Under the pieces are notes generated by a model, which saw only the letters and a program-made list of their open reading frames with translations, had not been told where the DNA came from and made no database searches. A DNA stretch of 64,000 bases. It comes from CAMDHY01 sp046156265. GTDB taxonomy: Bacteria > Pseudomonadota > Alphaproteobacteria > Rhizobiales > Segnochrobactraceae. The stretch lies in assembly GCF_046156265.1 (NCBI RefSeq), contig NZ_JAWDIR010000044.1, forward strand, positions 62,001-126,000, written 5' to 3'. Within the stretch, counting starts at the first letter, position 1; each line of letters opens with the position of its first letter. Below, one piece after another: positions 49,450-60,375 of this stretch. Made by a program: the position numbers and the translations under genes.

Positions 49450-50994
49450 CTACATCACCGCCCCGATCTGCCACGGCACGAACTCGGCGTCACCGTAGCC
49501 GAGCTCCTCCGACTTCGTCCGCTCGCCCGACGCCACCCGCAGCATCGCGGCGAAGATCTCCTCGCCCTTCGCCGCGATCGACACGCCGTCGAGGATGTCG
49601 CCGCAGTCGATGTCCATGTCGTCGATCATGCGACGGTAGATGTCGGAGTTGGTGGCGAGCTTGATCGATGGCGTCGGCTTGCAGCCATAGGCGGAACCGC
49701 GGCCGGTGGTGAAGCAGAGGAGGTTGGCGCCCCCCGCCACCTGGCCGGTCGCGGCGACAGGGTCGTAGCCGGGCGTGTCCATGAACACGAAGCCCTTGGC
49801 GGTCACTTGCTCGGCATAGTGGTAGACGGCGTTGAGCGTCGTCGAGCCGCCCTTGGCCGCGGCGCCGAGCGACTTCTCGAGGATGGTGGTGAGGCCGCCC
49901 GCCTTGTTGCCGGGGGAAGGGTTGTTGTCCATCGAGCCGCGATTGCGCGCCGTGTACTCCTCCCACCAGCGGATGATCTCGACGAGCTTCTCGCCGACCT
50001 CGCGCGTCGCGGCGCGGCGGGTGAGAAGGTGCTCGGCGCCGTAGATCTCCGGCGTCTCCGACAGGATCGCCGTGCCGCCGTGGTGGACAAGCCGGTCGAC
50101 GGCGGCGCCGAGCGCCGGGTTGGCGGTGATGCCCGAATAGCCGTCCGAGCCGCCGCACTGCAGGGCAACGAGCAGTTCCGACGCCGGCACCGTCTCGCGG
50201 CGGGCGCGGTCCACCACCGGCAGCATCTCGGCGATCGCCGCGACGCCGGCGGCGACCGTCTTCTTCGTGCCGCCAACCTCCTGGATGGTGAAGGTTCGGA
50301 AGGTGTCGCTGTGCTTCAGCCCGTAGGCTTCCATGAAGCGGTCGATCTGGAACGCCTCGCAGCCGAGCCCGACCATGACGACGCCGCCCATGTTGGGGTT
50401 CGCCGCATAGCCCCACTGGGTGCGCTTCAGGACCTCGTAGCCCTCACCCTTGAGATCCATGGCGCAGCCGGTGCCGTGAACGAGCGGGATGACGCCGTCG
50501 ATGTGCGGGTAGGCGTCGAGCATGCCCGACCGCTCCACCTCCGCCGCGATGAAGCGGGCGACGGTGGCCGAGCAGTTCACCGAGGTGAGCACGCCGATGT
50601 AGTTGCGCGTGCCGACCTTGCCGCTCGCGCGGCGGAAGCCCTCGAAGGTCGCCTGCTCGGCGACCGGCAGCACGTGCTCATCCTTCGCCTCGCTCGCATA
50701 GGCGTAGTCGCGGGCGAAGGCGGCGAAGGCACAGTTGTGGGTGTGGACGTGGTCGCCCGGCGCGATCGCCTCGGTGGCGAAGCCGATCACCTGGCCGTAC
50801 TTGCGCACCGGCTCGCCGGCGGCGATCGGGGCGACGGCCATCTTGTGGCCCCGCATGACGCGGGCGCGTGCCGTGATGCCCGCCGCCACCGCACCGGCGG
50901 CGATGGCGTCGACGGCGACGACGACGTTGTCGGTCTCGGCGAGGCGCAGGGTGCGCGGGCCGGCGGGGAGGGTGGCGGAGGTGGGGGTGTCCAT
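49450..50994 (-). CDS. uxaA: Altronate dehydratase family protein
   Basis: 514 residues from the ATG at 50994, the length of full UxaA (SAF N-terminal domain plus catalytic domain). The SAF part covers about 15–90 (ITARARVMRGHKMAVAPIAAGEPV, HTHNC). The second part has GVLTSVNCSATVARFIA, VHGTGCAM, LGCEAFQ, LQCGGSDGYSGITANPALG and MDNNPSPGNKAGGLTTI. The family removes water from D-altronate to give 2-keto-3-deoxygluconate, the galacturonate branch parallel to UxuA. Galactarate dehydratase is a relative, so the exact acid is not certain. It follows the aldo/keto reductase gene by 1 bp, apart from the uxuA locus. Confidence 0.92.
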   Translation of the reverse strand: MDTPTSATLPAGPRTLRLAETDNVVVAVDAIAAGAVAAGITARARVMRGHKMAVAPIAAGEPVRKYGQVIGFATEAIAPGDHVHTHNCAFAAFARDYAYASEAKDEHVLPVAEQATFEGFRRASGKVGTRNYIGVLTSVNCSATVARFIAAEVERSGMLDAYPHIDGVIPLVHGTGCAMDLKGEGYEVLKRTQWGYAANPNMGGVVMVGLGCEAFQIDRFMEAYGLKHSDTFRTFTIQEVGGTKKTVAAGVAAIAEMLPVVDRARRETVPASELLVALQCGGSDGYSGITANPALGAAVDRLVHHGGTAILSETPEIYGAEHLLTRRAATREVGEKLVEIIRWWEEYTARNRGSMDNNPSPGNKAGGLTTILEKSLGAAAKGGSTTLNAVYHYAEQVTAKGFVFMDTPGYDPVAATGQVAGGANLLCFTTGRGSAYGCKPTPSIKLATNSDIYRRMIDDMDIDCGDILDGVSIAAKGEEIFAAMLRVASGERTKSEELGYGDAEFVPWQIGAVM

Positions 50995-50995
50995 C

Positions 50996-51853
50996 TCAGG
51001 CCGCCCAGTCCGGAGCGCGGCCAGCCGGGCTGACGAGGCGGCCGTCGGGCCGCGCAAGGGCAGCGATGCGGGCCATCTCGTCCTCGCTCAGGGTGAACGT
51101 CGCGGCGGCGAGGTTCTCGGCGATCCGCTCCGGGTTGCCGGAGCCGGGAATGGCCGCGACGCCCTCGTGCTGGATGATGTAGCGCAGCGCCACCTGCGAC
51201 GGCGTCCGCCCGTGTGCCGCGGCGATTTCGGCGAGGACCGGCGCGTCGAGCACCCGTCCGCGAGCGAGTGGGCAGTAGGAGACGAAGACGAGGCCGAGCT
51301 TCCGGCAGAGCGCCTGCATGCGCGACTGGTCGAGGAAGGGATGGAACTCCACCTGCAGCGCCGACAGCGGCTCCGGGCAGAACCGCACCGCCTCCTCCAG
51401 CAGCGTGGCGTTGAAGTTGGCGACGCCGATGTAGCGGGCAAAGCCGCGCCGCTTCATCTCGGCGAGCGCCCCCATCGTCGCCTGGAGGTCCATCGTCGGC
51501 AGCGGCCAGTGCACCATCAGCAGGTCGACATAGTCGGTGCCCAGCGTCTCGAGGCTCTCCATCGTCGATCGCTCGAAGTCGGCGGGCGCGAGGTTCTCGT
51601 GGGAGACCTTGGTGGTCAGGAAGATTTCGTCGCGCGGCACGCCGCCCGCCTTCAGGCCGGCGCCGACTTGCGGCTCCGTGCCGTACTTCCGCGCCGTGTC
51701 GATGTGGCGATAGCCGCAGGCGAGCGCGGCGGCGACCGTCTCGGCCGTGACGCGCCCGCCGCCGCCGGTGCCGTAGCCGATCACGGGAATGCGGGCACCG
51801 GTGGCGGCGACGGCGATCGGAACGTCTGCGGTGCGTAGGGCGGTGGTCGTCAT
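50996..51853 (-). CDS. Aldo/keto reductase
   Basis: 285 residues with the AKR barrel and catalytic tetrad: Asp and Tyr in YRHIDTARKYGTE, Lys in FLTTKVSHE, His in LLMVHWPLP. The C-terminal PGSGNPERIAENL binds the NADPH phosphate. It reduces an aldehyde or keto-sugar. One base separates it from uxaA, which suggests a role in sugar-acid metabolism such as reduction of a uronate or keto-acid, but this is inference from position. Confidence 0.92.
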   Translation of the reverse strand: MTTTALRTADVPIAVAATGARIPVIGYGTGGGGRVTAETVAAALACGYRHIDTARKYGTEPQVGAGLKAGGVPRDEIFLTTKVSHENLAPADFERSTMESLETLGTDYVDLLMVHWPLPTMDLQATMGALAEMKRRGFARYIGVANFNATLLEEAVRFCPEPLSALQVEFHPFLDQSRMQALCRKLGLVFVSYCPLARGRVLDAPVLAEIAAAHGRTPSQVALRYIIQHEGVAAIPGSGNPERIAENLAAATFTLSEDEMARIAALARPDGRLVSPAGRAPDWAA

Positions 51854-51893
51854 CGGTGGTCGCCTCCCGGCGTGGTTGTTGTTGTCGGTCGCG

Positions 51894-52487
51894 TCAGGAC
51901 GCGGTTCGCTCCAGCACGTCGAGACGATAGTCCGCGGTGCGCGTGCGGTGAACCTCCCGCACGGCAGTGCCGAGCCCCGCCTCGAACACCGCCACCGCGA
52001 CGTCGCCGGCGCTGCGGCCGGCGTCGGCCCCCGTCCAGTGGACGAGCAGCAGCGTGCCGCCGGGTGCGAGCGAGGTCTCCACCCGCCGCGCCAGGGCCGC
52101 GAGGTCGTCGTCGGAGAGGTAGTAGAGGATCTCTGACAGCACGATCAGGGCGAAGCGGCCGTCGGGCCACTGCTGCGGCACCTGCATCGCTGCAATGGCG
52201 ACGTGGGGAAGGTCGCGGCAGCGTGCCACCGCCGCCTCGACCGCCGTCGGGCTGACATCGAGCCCGAGGACGCGGTCGCACCGCCCGGCCAGCGCCCGTG
52301 TGAACACGCCGATCGCGCAACCGACGTCGAGCGCGGATGCATAGCGGGCGGCCGGCAGCGCGGCGAGGCTCGCGGCGTACTTGCCCGCCTCGTACTCGCT
52401 GCTCGCGACCCGCCACGGGTCCGGGTGGGCTGAGTAACGCGTCTCGAAGTAGTCGGGGCCGCGGAGGGTGGTGCGGCGGTCGTGCAT
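51894..52487 (-). CDS. SAM-dependent methyltransferase, NodS-like
   Basis: 197 residues. Near the N-terminus PDYFETRYSAHPDPWRVASS and EYEAGKYAASL match the NodS family, whose best-known member N-methylates the chito-oligosaccharide core of Nod factors. The SAM-binding motif is ALDVGCAIG (52–60), followed by LGLDVSPTAVEAA and LIVLSEILYYLSDDD. Outside nodulation loci such proteins methylate unknown small molecules or glycans. The ATG at 52487 gives the family N-terminus; the frame upstream (to 53969) is a shadow of ssb. It is single and not linked to nod genes here. Confidence 0.86.
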   Translation of the reverse strand: MHDRRTTLRGPDYFETRYSAHPDPWRVASSEYEAGKYAASLAALPAARYASALDVGCAIGVFTRALAGRCDRVLGLDVSPTAVEAAVARCRDLPHVAIAAMQVPQQWPDGRFALIVLSEILYYLSDDDLAALARRVETSLAPGGTLLLVHWTGADAGRSAGDVAVAVFEAGLGTAVREVHRTRTADYRLDVLERTAS

Positions 52488-52898
52488 GCTGGCTTCCACG
52501 GGAGTCGGTCCGGCCCGGAGGGCGACGGGGCGGGATGCATACGACTCCCGACTCCTGCCGCGCGCAAGAGGCCGGATGAGGGCGGTCACGAGCCCCTTGT
52601 CACGGGGGGATCGACATGATAGAACAAAAAGCGAACATTGATGCGTGAGGCGTCTGCTGCTGCTGCTGCAGGCGTATCGGCGGGGGACAACTCGCGGTCG
52701 CCGGGCGGGAGCGGTGGACTCCAGTGCGACGGCGCGCCTACGGTGCCGCTCCCATCCCCGGGCCGGCGGCGCGGCGCGTCCTCGCGCCAGACGCGCGGAG
52801 AGCGGCGCGGGGCGCGACTGCTCGACGGGGCGGTGGCGTCTGGCCTGCAGCATCGGACCGACGGCATCGGGATATGAAGGCTTGAGAGGAGACGGGAC
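52488..52898. other. Intergenic region between the methyltransferase gene and ssb
   Basis: The 411-bp gap contains the SOS-box promoter at 52597–52636 and no believable gene. Frames that run through it are Arg/Ser-rich shadow sequences. The stretch from the promoter to the ssb start would be a leader of roughly 260 bases. In many alphaproteobacteria uvrA diverges from ssb at this point; here the methyltransferase takes that place. Confidence 0.6.
52597..52636 (+). promoter_or_regulatory. SOS-controlled promoter upstream of ssb
   Basis: TTGTCA (52597–52602), a 17-base spacer and TAGAAC (52620–52625) form a sigma-70 type promoter reading toward ssb. GAAC-N7-GAAC (52622–52636), the reverse complement of the alphaproteobacterial LexA box GTTC-N7-GTTC, overlaps the -10 box, so LexA binding there would block initiation. 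The AT-rich core stands out from the surroundings. Confidence 0.75.
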
Positions 52899-53426
52899 AT
52901 GGCCGGCAGCGTCAACAAGGTGATCCTGATCGGCAACCTCGGGGCCGACCCTGAGATCCGTCGAACCCAGGACGGTCGCCCGATCGCCAACCTGCGCATC
53001 GCCACCTCCGAGAGCTGGCGCGACAAGAATTCCGGCGAGCGCCGCGAGAAGACGGAATGGCACACTGTCGTCGTCTTCAACGAAGGCCTCTGCAAGATCG
53101 CCGAGCAGTATCTGCGCAAGGGCTCGAAGGTCTATCTCGAGGGTGCCCTGCAGACGCGCAAGTGGCAGGACAAGGAAGGCAATGACCGCTACTCGACGGA
53201 AGTCGTGCTGCAGGGCTTCAACTCGAATCTGACCATGCTCGACGGACGCGGCGAGGGCGGCGGCCAGATGGAGCGCAGCGGTGGCGGCAGCGACTTCGGG
53301 CGCGGCTCGCCGATGGAGCGCGGCGGCGGTGGCGGCGCCGACCTCGGTGATCGTGGCGGACCCGCCGGTGGCCGCGGGCGTGAGACGTCGTTCGCCGGCG
53401 AGCTCGACGACGACATCCCGTTCTGA
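52899..53426 (+). CDS. ssb: Single-stranded DNA-binding protein
   Basis: 175 residues, the typical size. The OB fold covers about 1–115 (SVNKVILIGNLGADPEIR, WHTVVVFNEGL, RKGSKVYLEGALQTRKW). A Gly/Arg-rich flexible linker follows, and the end is GELDDDIPF, the acidic tip that binds partner proteins such as RecO and the chi subunit. It coats single-stranded DNA in replication and repair. Control by SOS is suggested by the LexA-type box 262 bp upstream. It is the first of the block of conserved housekeeping genes at the right end. Confidence 0.97.
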   Translation: MAGSVNKVILIGNLGADPEIRRTQDGRPIANLRIATSESWRDKNSGERREKTEWHTVVVFNEGLCKIAEQYLRKGSKVYLEGALQTRKWQDKEGNDRYSTEVVLQGFNSNLTMLDGRGEGGGQMERSGGGSDFGRGSPMERGGGGGADLGDRGGPAGGRGRETSFAGELDDDIPF

Positions 53427-53492
53427 CCACGAGCGGCTCCGAGCCCGTCCGGTCTGCGCCAATCCCGTTCTGAGCTGTCGGCGGAGGGTGGG

Positions 53493-53891
53493 GTGAGTTT
53501 CGCGCCGCTCTTCGCCACCGCGCCGGTCATCCAGCTGCACGCCTTCGCGGCGATCGCCGCCCTCCTGCTCGGCATAGGCCAACTGGTCGCCCTGAAGGGC
53601 ACCCGTGCGCACCGCTTCGCCGGCTGGATCTGGGCGGGGCTGATGCTCGTCGTCGCCGTCTCGTCGCTGTGGATCCACGAGTTGCGCGTCTGGGGCCCGT
53701 GGAGCCCCATTCACTTGTTGTCGCTTCTTGTGATCGTCAGCGTGCCGGCGGCGGTCTTCGCCGCGCGGCGCCACCAGGTCGCCCGTCACCGGCGCGCGAT
53801 GATCCAGCTGTTCTTCTTCGCCCTCGTTCTCGCCGGCGCCTTCACGCTGCTGCCCGGCCGCGTCATGCACGCGGTGGTGTTCGGCAGCTGA
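53493..53891 (+). CDS. DUF2306 membrane protein
   Basis: 132 residues from a GTG at 53493. Four helices are visible: VIQLHAFAAIAALLLGIGQLV, WIWAGLMLVVAVSSLWI, IHLLSLLVIVSVPAAVFAA and MIQLFFFALVLAGAF. The loop KGTRAHRFAGWIW between helices 1 and 2 and ARHRRAM before helix 4 are typical of DUF2306, an inner-membrane family with unknown function. It follows ssb by 66 bp and ends 5 bp before a strong hairpin shared with the convergent RTX gene. Confidence 0.85.
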   Translation: MSFAPLFATAPVIQLHAFAAIAALLLGIGQLVALKGTRAHRFAGWIWAGLMLVVAVSSLWIHELRVWGPWSPIHLLSLLVIVSVPAAVFAARRHQVARHRRAMIQLFFFALVLAGAFTLLPGRVMHAVVFGS

Positions 53892-53895
53892 ACGC

Positions 53896-53926
53896 GGCTT
53901 TGCCCGGCCATCGGCCGGGCAAAGCC
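53896..53926. terminator. Convergent hairpin between DUF2306 and RTX genes
   Basis: A perfect 14-bp stem, GGCTTTGCCCGGCC / GGCCGGGCAAAGCC (53896–53909, 53913–53926), closes a three-base loop. It lies between two convergent stop codons (53891 and 53933). There is no T-run in either direction apart from the internal TTT, so it may act as a bidirectional but weak terminator or an mRNA end-protecting stem. Confidence 0.65.
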
Positions 53927-53932
53927 TCAGCG

Positions 53933-55366
53933 TCAGAACAGGAAGTCCTCCGCCGACAGGTCGTCCCACGTCAGTCCGACGAAGGTGATGGTGTCGCCGC
54001 CGCGCAGGTCGGCGACGGCATTGCCGTCCGCGTCGGTGCGCTGGCGGATGTCGCCGAACTCGTCGGCGCCCGAGAGGCCGCGCAGATCGACGACGTCGGC
54101 CGCGGTGAAGTCGAGGATGCGGTCGCGGCCGAAATCGTCGAGGAAGCGGAAGGTGTCGGCACCCTTGCCGCCGGTGAGCGAATCGGCGCGCTCGCCGCCG
54201 TCGAGGAGATCGCCGCCCTTGCCGCCGTTGAGGACATCGAGACCGGCATCGCCGAACAGGCTGTCGGCGCCGTCGAGGCCCGTCAGGCGGTCGTTGCCGC
54301 CGCCGCCCTCCAGCCGGTTCGCCTCGACGTCGCCGCGGATGCGATCGGCAAGCGCGCCGCCGCGGACGTTCTCGATGCCGGCGAGGCTGTCGGTGTCGCC
54401 GAAGCCGTCCGTTGCCGTGCCGGCGGTGAGATCGACGTCGATGCCCTGGATCGCGCCGCCCTCGCGGTCGTAGCGGACGAGATCGACGCCGCCGCGCCCG
54501 TCGATGACGTCGTCGCCGGCGAGACCTTCGAAGACGTCGTCGACGTCGCGCCCGAGGAGTTCGTCGGCGAGGCCCGTGCCGCGCACCGCCTCGATCGACT
54601 TCAGCCGGTCGGTATCACCGAAGCTGTCGGTGGCACGGCGCGAGAGCAGATCGACGGTGACGCCCGCCCCGCCGTCCTCTTCGGAATAGTCGACCGTGTC
54701 GAAGCCGCCGCGACCGTCGAAGAGGTCGTTGCCGCCGAAGCCCGTGAAGGTTTCCTTGCGGTCGGAGCCGAGGATGCGGTCGGCGACGAAGGAGCCGCGG
54801 ACGGCCTCGATCCCGCTGATCGCGTCGGTGTCGCCGTGGGTGTCCGTCGCTTCGCCCGCGGCGAGGTCCACCACTACCCCGCCGGCCCCGCCGTCGCCGG
54901 TGTAGTCGAGGACGTCGAAACCGCCGCGCCCGGCGATGTCGTCGTCTCCCGCACCGCCGACGAGGAAGTCGTTGCCCCGCCCGCCCACGATCCGGTCGTC
55001 GCCGCCGCCGCCCTGGATGCCGTAGGTGTTGGTGTCGAGGAGCGCATTGATGGGGCCGTCGTCGCCGTCGGCCGCGTCCTGCGCCGCCGCCCAGAGCGCC
55101 GCCGCGCCGAGCGAGAAGAACTCGCCCGTCGCCAGCACGTCGTCGCCCGCTGCCCAGGTGATCGTCTCGACGACCCCTCCGGTGAAGGTGCCGTCCTCGT
55201 CGCGCGAGAAGCCCGAACCGCCGAGCGTGATGCGCACGCCCGTCGCCTCGTCGAAGAAGACGATCTCGTCGGCCGCGAAGCTCTCGACGACGCCGTTCGC
55301 CAGCGTCTCGATCAGGACGCCTCGCGGATCGAGGCCATCATCCGTCTGGAAAAGGATCGTCGCCAT
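53933..55366 (-). CDS. RTX-type calcium-binding repeat protein
   Basis: 477 residues. A unique N-terminal part (about 1–115) is followed by Ca-binding nonapeptide repeats (GGGGDDRIVGGRGNDFLVGG at 119–138; others at 209–217, 281–289, 354–401). Three tandem copies of a 72-residue unit start at Gly146, Gly218 and Gly290, each holding GRGG-x-D, VDL, A-T-D-x-x-GDTD and SIEAVRG-type segments. The end (WDDLSAEDFLF) looks like the uncleaved C-terminal signal for type I secretion. No secretion genes lie nearby. No enzymatic domain is recognised. The ATG at 55366 was chosen as the first with a plausible N-terminus. Confidence 0.86.
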   Translation of the reverse strand: MATILFQTDDGLDPRGVLIETLANGVVESFAADEIVFFDEATGVRITLGGSGFSRDEDGTFTGGVVETITWAAGDDVLATGEFFSLGAAALWAAAQDAADGDDGPINALLDTNTYGIQGGGGDDRIVGGRGNDFLVGGAGDDDIAGRGGFDVLDYTGDGGAGGVVVDLAAGEATDTHGDTDAISGIEAVRGSFVADRILGSDRKETFTGFGGNDLFDGRGGFDTVDYSEEDGGAGVTVDLLSRRATDSFGDTDRLKSIEAVRGTGLADELLGRDVDDVFEGLAGDDVIDGRGGVDLVRYDREGGAIQGIDVDLTAGTATDGFGDTDSLAGIENVRGGALADRIRGDVEANRLEGGGGNDRLTGLDGADSLFGDAGLDVLNGGKGGDLLDGGERADSLTGGKGADTFRFLDDFGRDRILDFTAADVVDLRGLSGADEFGDIRQRTDADGNAVADLRGGDTITFVGLTWDDLSAEDFLF

Positions 55367-55476
55367 CGCCTTGGGTCCCCCGGCCGCCATCTGGCGGCGC
55401 TTTCAGTCATGCCGTCAGTTTCGCCCCGCCCCCTGGCCGCCGCAGTGACGCGCATCACGGGGATGGTGGCGGCCCC

Positions 55477-56112
55477 TCACATCACCGGCGCTGCCATCAG
55501 CGTCTTGGTTCCGTCCGCCACGATCTGCACCGACAAGGCCGCCAGGACGAGGCCGAACAGCCGGGTGATGACGGCACGCCCGGTGGCGCCGAGGCGCTTG
55601 TCGATCGGGCCGGCGGCGAGAAACACCGCGAGCGTCATCGCCATGATGGCGAGCACGATCCCGATCAGGATCGCGAAGTGGCCGACCGACGGTGCCTGCG
55701 AGCCGATGACGACCGTGGCGGAGATGGCCCCCGGCCCCGAGATCAGCGGGATCGCCAGCGGAAACACAGCCATGCCGTGGATCTCGTCGACGTGGAGCGC
55801 GCGCTCGGCCGAGGCCGCCTTGCGGTCCTGGCGGCGCTCGAACACCATCTCGAAGGCGATCCAGAACATCAGCAGGCCGCCTGCGACGCGGAAGGCCGAC
55901 AGCGAGATGCCGAGGAAGGCGAGCAGGTGCGAGCCGGCGAGCGCGAAGGCGAGCAGGATCAGCGTCGCGACCACACAGCTGCGGATCGCCACCAGCCGCC
56001 GCTCTTCGGGCTGCAGGCCGGCGGTGACGGCGATGAAGATCGGCGCGAGTCCCGGCGGGTCGATGATGACGAAGAGCGTCGTGAAGGCGCTGATGAGGTA
56101 TTCCGTGTCCAT
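55477..56112 (-). CDS. MarC family integral membrane protein
   Basis: 211 residues with six helices, the usual MarC size. The N-terminus (TEYLISAFTTLFVIIDPPGLAPIFIAVT) and FPLAIPLISGPGAISATVV are diagnostic. Despite the name, a role in multiple antibiotic resistance has not held up; it is a conserved inner-membrane protein of unknown transport role. The start at 56112 gives the typical N-terminus; the frame beyond to 56199 is not conserved-looking. It is divergent from gyrA across 246 bp, a gene order seen in many rhizobia. Confidence 0.9.
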   Translation of the reverse strand: MDTEYLISAFTTLFVIIDPPGLAPIFIAVTAGLQPEERRLVAIRSCVVATLILLAFALAGSHLLAFLGISLSAFRVAGGLLMFWIAFEMVFERRQDRKAASAERALHVDEIHGMAVFPLAIPLISGPGAISATVVIGSQAPSVGHFAILIGIVLAIMAMTLAVFLAAGPIDKRLGATGRAVITRLFGLVLAALSVQIVADGTKTLMAAPVM

Positions 56113-56358
56113 CGCCAGCCGCCGCTCCGCCGAAGCTTCGCGACGATAGGGCGGGTAATGCGGGCCGTCGAGGGGCGCCCGAGAGGGTAGCCGCGCCACA
56201 TCGGGGCCACCATCAGCCGGCGCGAGATCGCCGCGCCCGAACTAAGACACTGAAAATGATGAGAAAAGGAAAGCTTTCGCGGCGCAATGTGCGCGTGGCG
56301 GCGCCGACCTGAATCGGCTATAAGCGCGCAACGCTTCAACTGCCCGGATTTCTTCGAC

Positions 56359-59097
<2,739 letters not shown>

Positions 59098-59125
59098 ACG
59101 CCAGAGCGCTCGCCGGAACGAACGA

Positions 59126-59162
59126 GGCCGGCTCCGGATAGTCCGGGCCGGCCGAGTTCTTT
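59126..59162 (+). terminator. Terminator after gyrA
   Basis: An interrupted stem: GGCCGG (59126–59131) pairs with CCGGCC (59148–59153), and the inner CCGGA (59134–59138) pairs with TCCGG (59142–59146) around a three-base loop. GAGTTCTTT follows. It lies 29 bp after the gyrA stop. Confidence 0.65.
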
Positions 59163-59296
59163 GGCGCAGTCGCCGGCGCGAAAGTGCGCGGCCCGCGTCG
59201 CAGTGCTTGTTCTTCTTGAAAGACCTGGTTCTCGAAGATCTTGATCTTGGAACGGTCCACGCCGGGATCTATTCCCCGGCCCCCGGTCTTGGCCAG

Positions 59297-59596
59297 CTAA
59301 AGGCCGTAGCCGAAGCTCGGCTCCCGCGGCGTCCGGGTGAGAGTCGTGGTCCGCGTCGTTTCGTCGGTATGGGAGATCGTGACCATCTCCTCCGACACCG
59401 GCGCCATGGTGGTCGCGACGGTCATGCGGTCCGTCTTCACGGCGATCTTCTCGGAGCCCGAGTGGGCAATGCCGACCGCCACCAGCAGCGCGGCGATCAC
59501 AAGCGCGCCGAACACGGCGAGGTCGGCCGCCTTGAAGCCCTTGCGCACCGCTGCGACTGCGACCGTCCGAGCCTTCGTCTGCACGTGCTTTGCCAT
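59297..59596 (-). CDS. Hypothetical single-pass membrane protein
   Basis: 99 residues. A basic N-terminus (MAKHVQTKARTVAVAAVRKG) is followed by one membrane helix at about 25–45 (LAVFGALVIAALLVAVGIAH) and a polar Thr-rich tail (HTDETTRTTTLTRTPRE). No known family. A GGGAGGGTTCG ribosome site precedes the ATG at 59596. The basic start with a single helix and the good ribosome site support it as a real gene. It lies between gyrA and coaD on the other strand. Confidence 0.65.
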   Translation of the reverse strand: MAKHVQTKARTVAVAAVRKGFKAADLAVFGALVIAALLVAVGIAHSGSEKIAVKTDRMTVATTMAPVSEEMVTISHTDETTRTTTLTRTPREPSFGYGL

Positions 59597-59820
59597 CGAA
59601 CCCTCCCTGGGGTTCACGCCGGCCCCCTGGCGGGTGGCCGGTGGATGGGGCTCGGCCCGATGCCGAACCTGATGAAGGAATCCTTAACGGGTAGGACGCC
59701 GGCGGCTTGTGATGGAAGTCACAGGAGCGCCGTTTCGTTCCGCCGGCGGTCCGCTTCGACACCGCCGCGTGCCGCATCGCTCGCTCGACAAGGCGCGGCG
59801 GCTGCCCTATCGAGGCGCTG

Positions 59821-60330
59821 ATGCCACACGCCCCCCGCACCGCCCTCTTTGCCGGCTCGTTCGATCCGCCGACCAACGGCCATCTCGACGTGCTGCGCCA
59901 GGCGCTCGGGATCGCCGACAAGGTCGTGGCGGCGATCGGCGTCCACCCCGGCAAGGCGCCGGCCTTCTCCTTCGACGAGCGCGTCCAGATGATCGGCGAG
60001 GCGGCCGCCGCCGCGTTCGGCCCGGCAGAGGGTGCAAGGGTCTCGGTCGTCTCCTTCGACGGCCTCGTCGTCGACGCTGCGCGCGCCCACGGCGCCGCCG
60101 TGATCGTCCGGGGCCTGCGCGACGGCACCGACCTAGACTACGAGATGCAGATGGCCGGCATGAACGGCGTCATGGCGCCCGACGTGCAGACGGTGTTCCT
60201 GCCGGCGGCACCGCCGGTCCGTCACATCACCGCCACGCTCGTCCGCCAGATCGCCGCCATGGGCGGCGACGTCTCGCCCTTCGTGCCGCCCGCCGTGCTC
60301 ACGCGCATCGGGCGCCTCGCCCGCCGCTGA
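59821..60330 (+). CDS. coaD: Pantetheine-phosphate adenylyltransferase
   Basis: 169 residues, the standard length. It joins ATP and 4'-phosphopantetheine to give dephospho-CoA, the fourth step of CoA synthesis. The nucleotidyltransferase motif TNGHLDV (T/HxGH type) follows AGSFDPP at the N-terminus. VRGLRDGTDLDYEMQMAGMN and the later HITATLVRQIAAMGGDVSPFVP complete the signature. The gene starts the short rightward run coaD–cyclophilin–cyclophilin–queA–tgt. Confidence 0.97.
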   Translation: MPHAPRTALFAGSFDPPTNGHLDVLRQALGIADKVVAAIGVHPGKAPAFSFDERVQMIGEAAAAAFGPAEGARVSVVSFDGLVVDAARAHGAAVIVRGLRDGTDLDYEMQMAGMNGVMAPDVQTVFLPAAPPVRHITATLVRQIAAMGGDVSPFVPPAVLTRIGRLARR

Positions 60331-60375
60331 AGAAGAACGTCCGCGGCCGTCGTGCCGCTTCCTGGGAGAACCTCG

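Noticed and set aside
51894..52487. Nodulation gene nodS
   Set aside because: The protein is NodS-like, but there are no nodABC genes or nod-box here, and the family is widespread outside nodulating bacteria.
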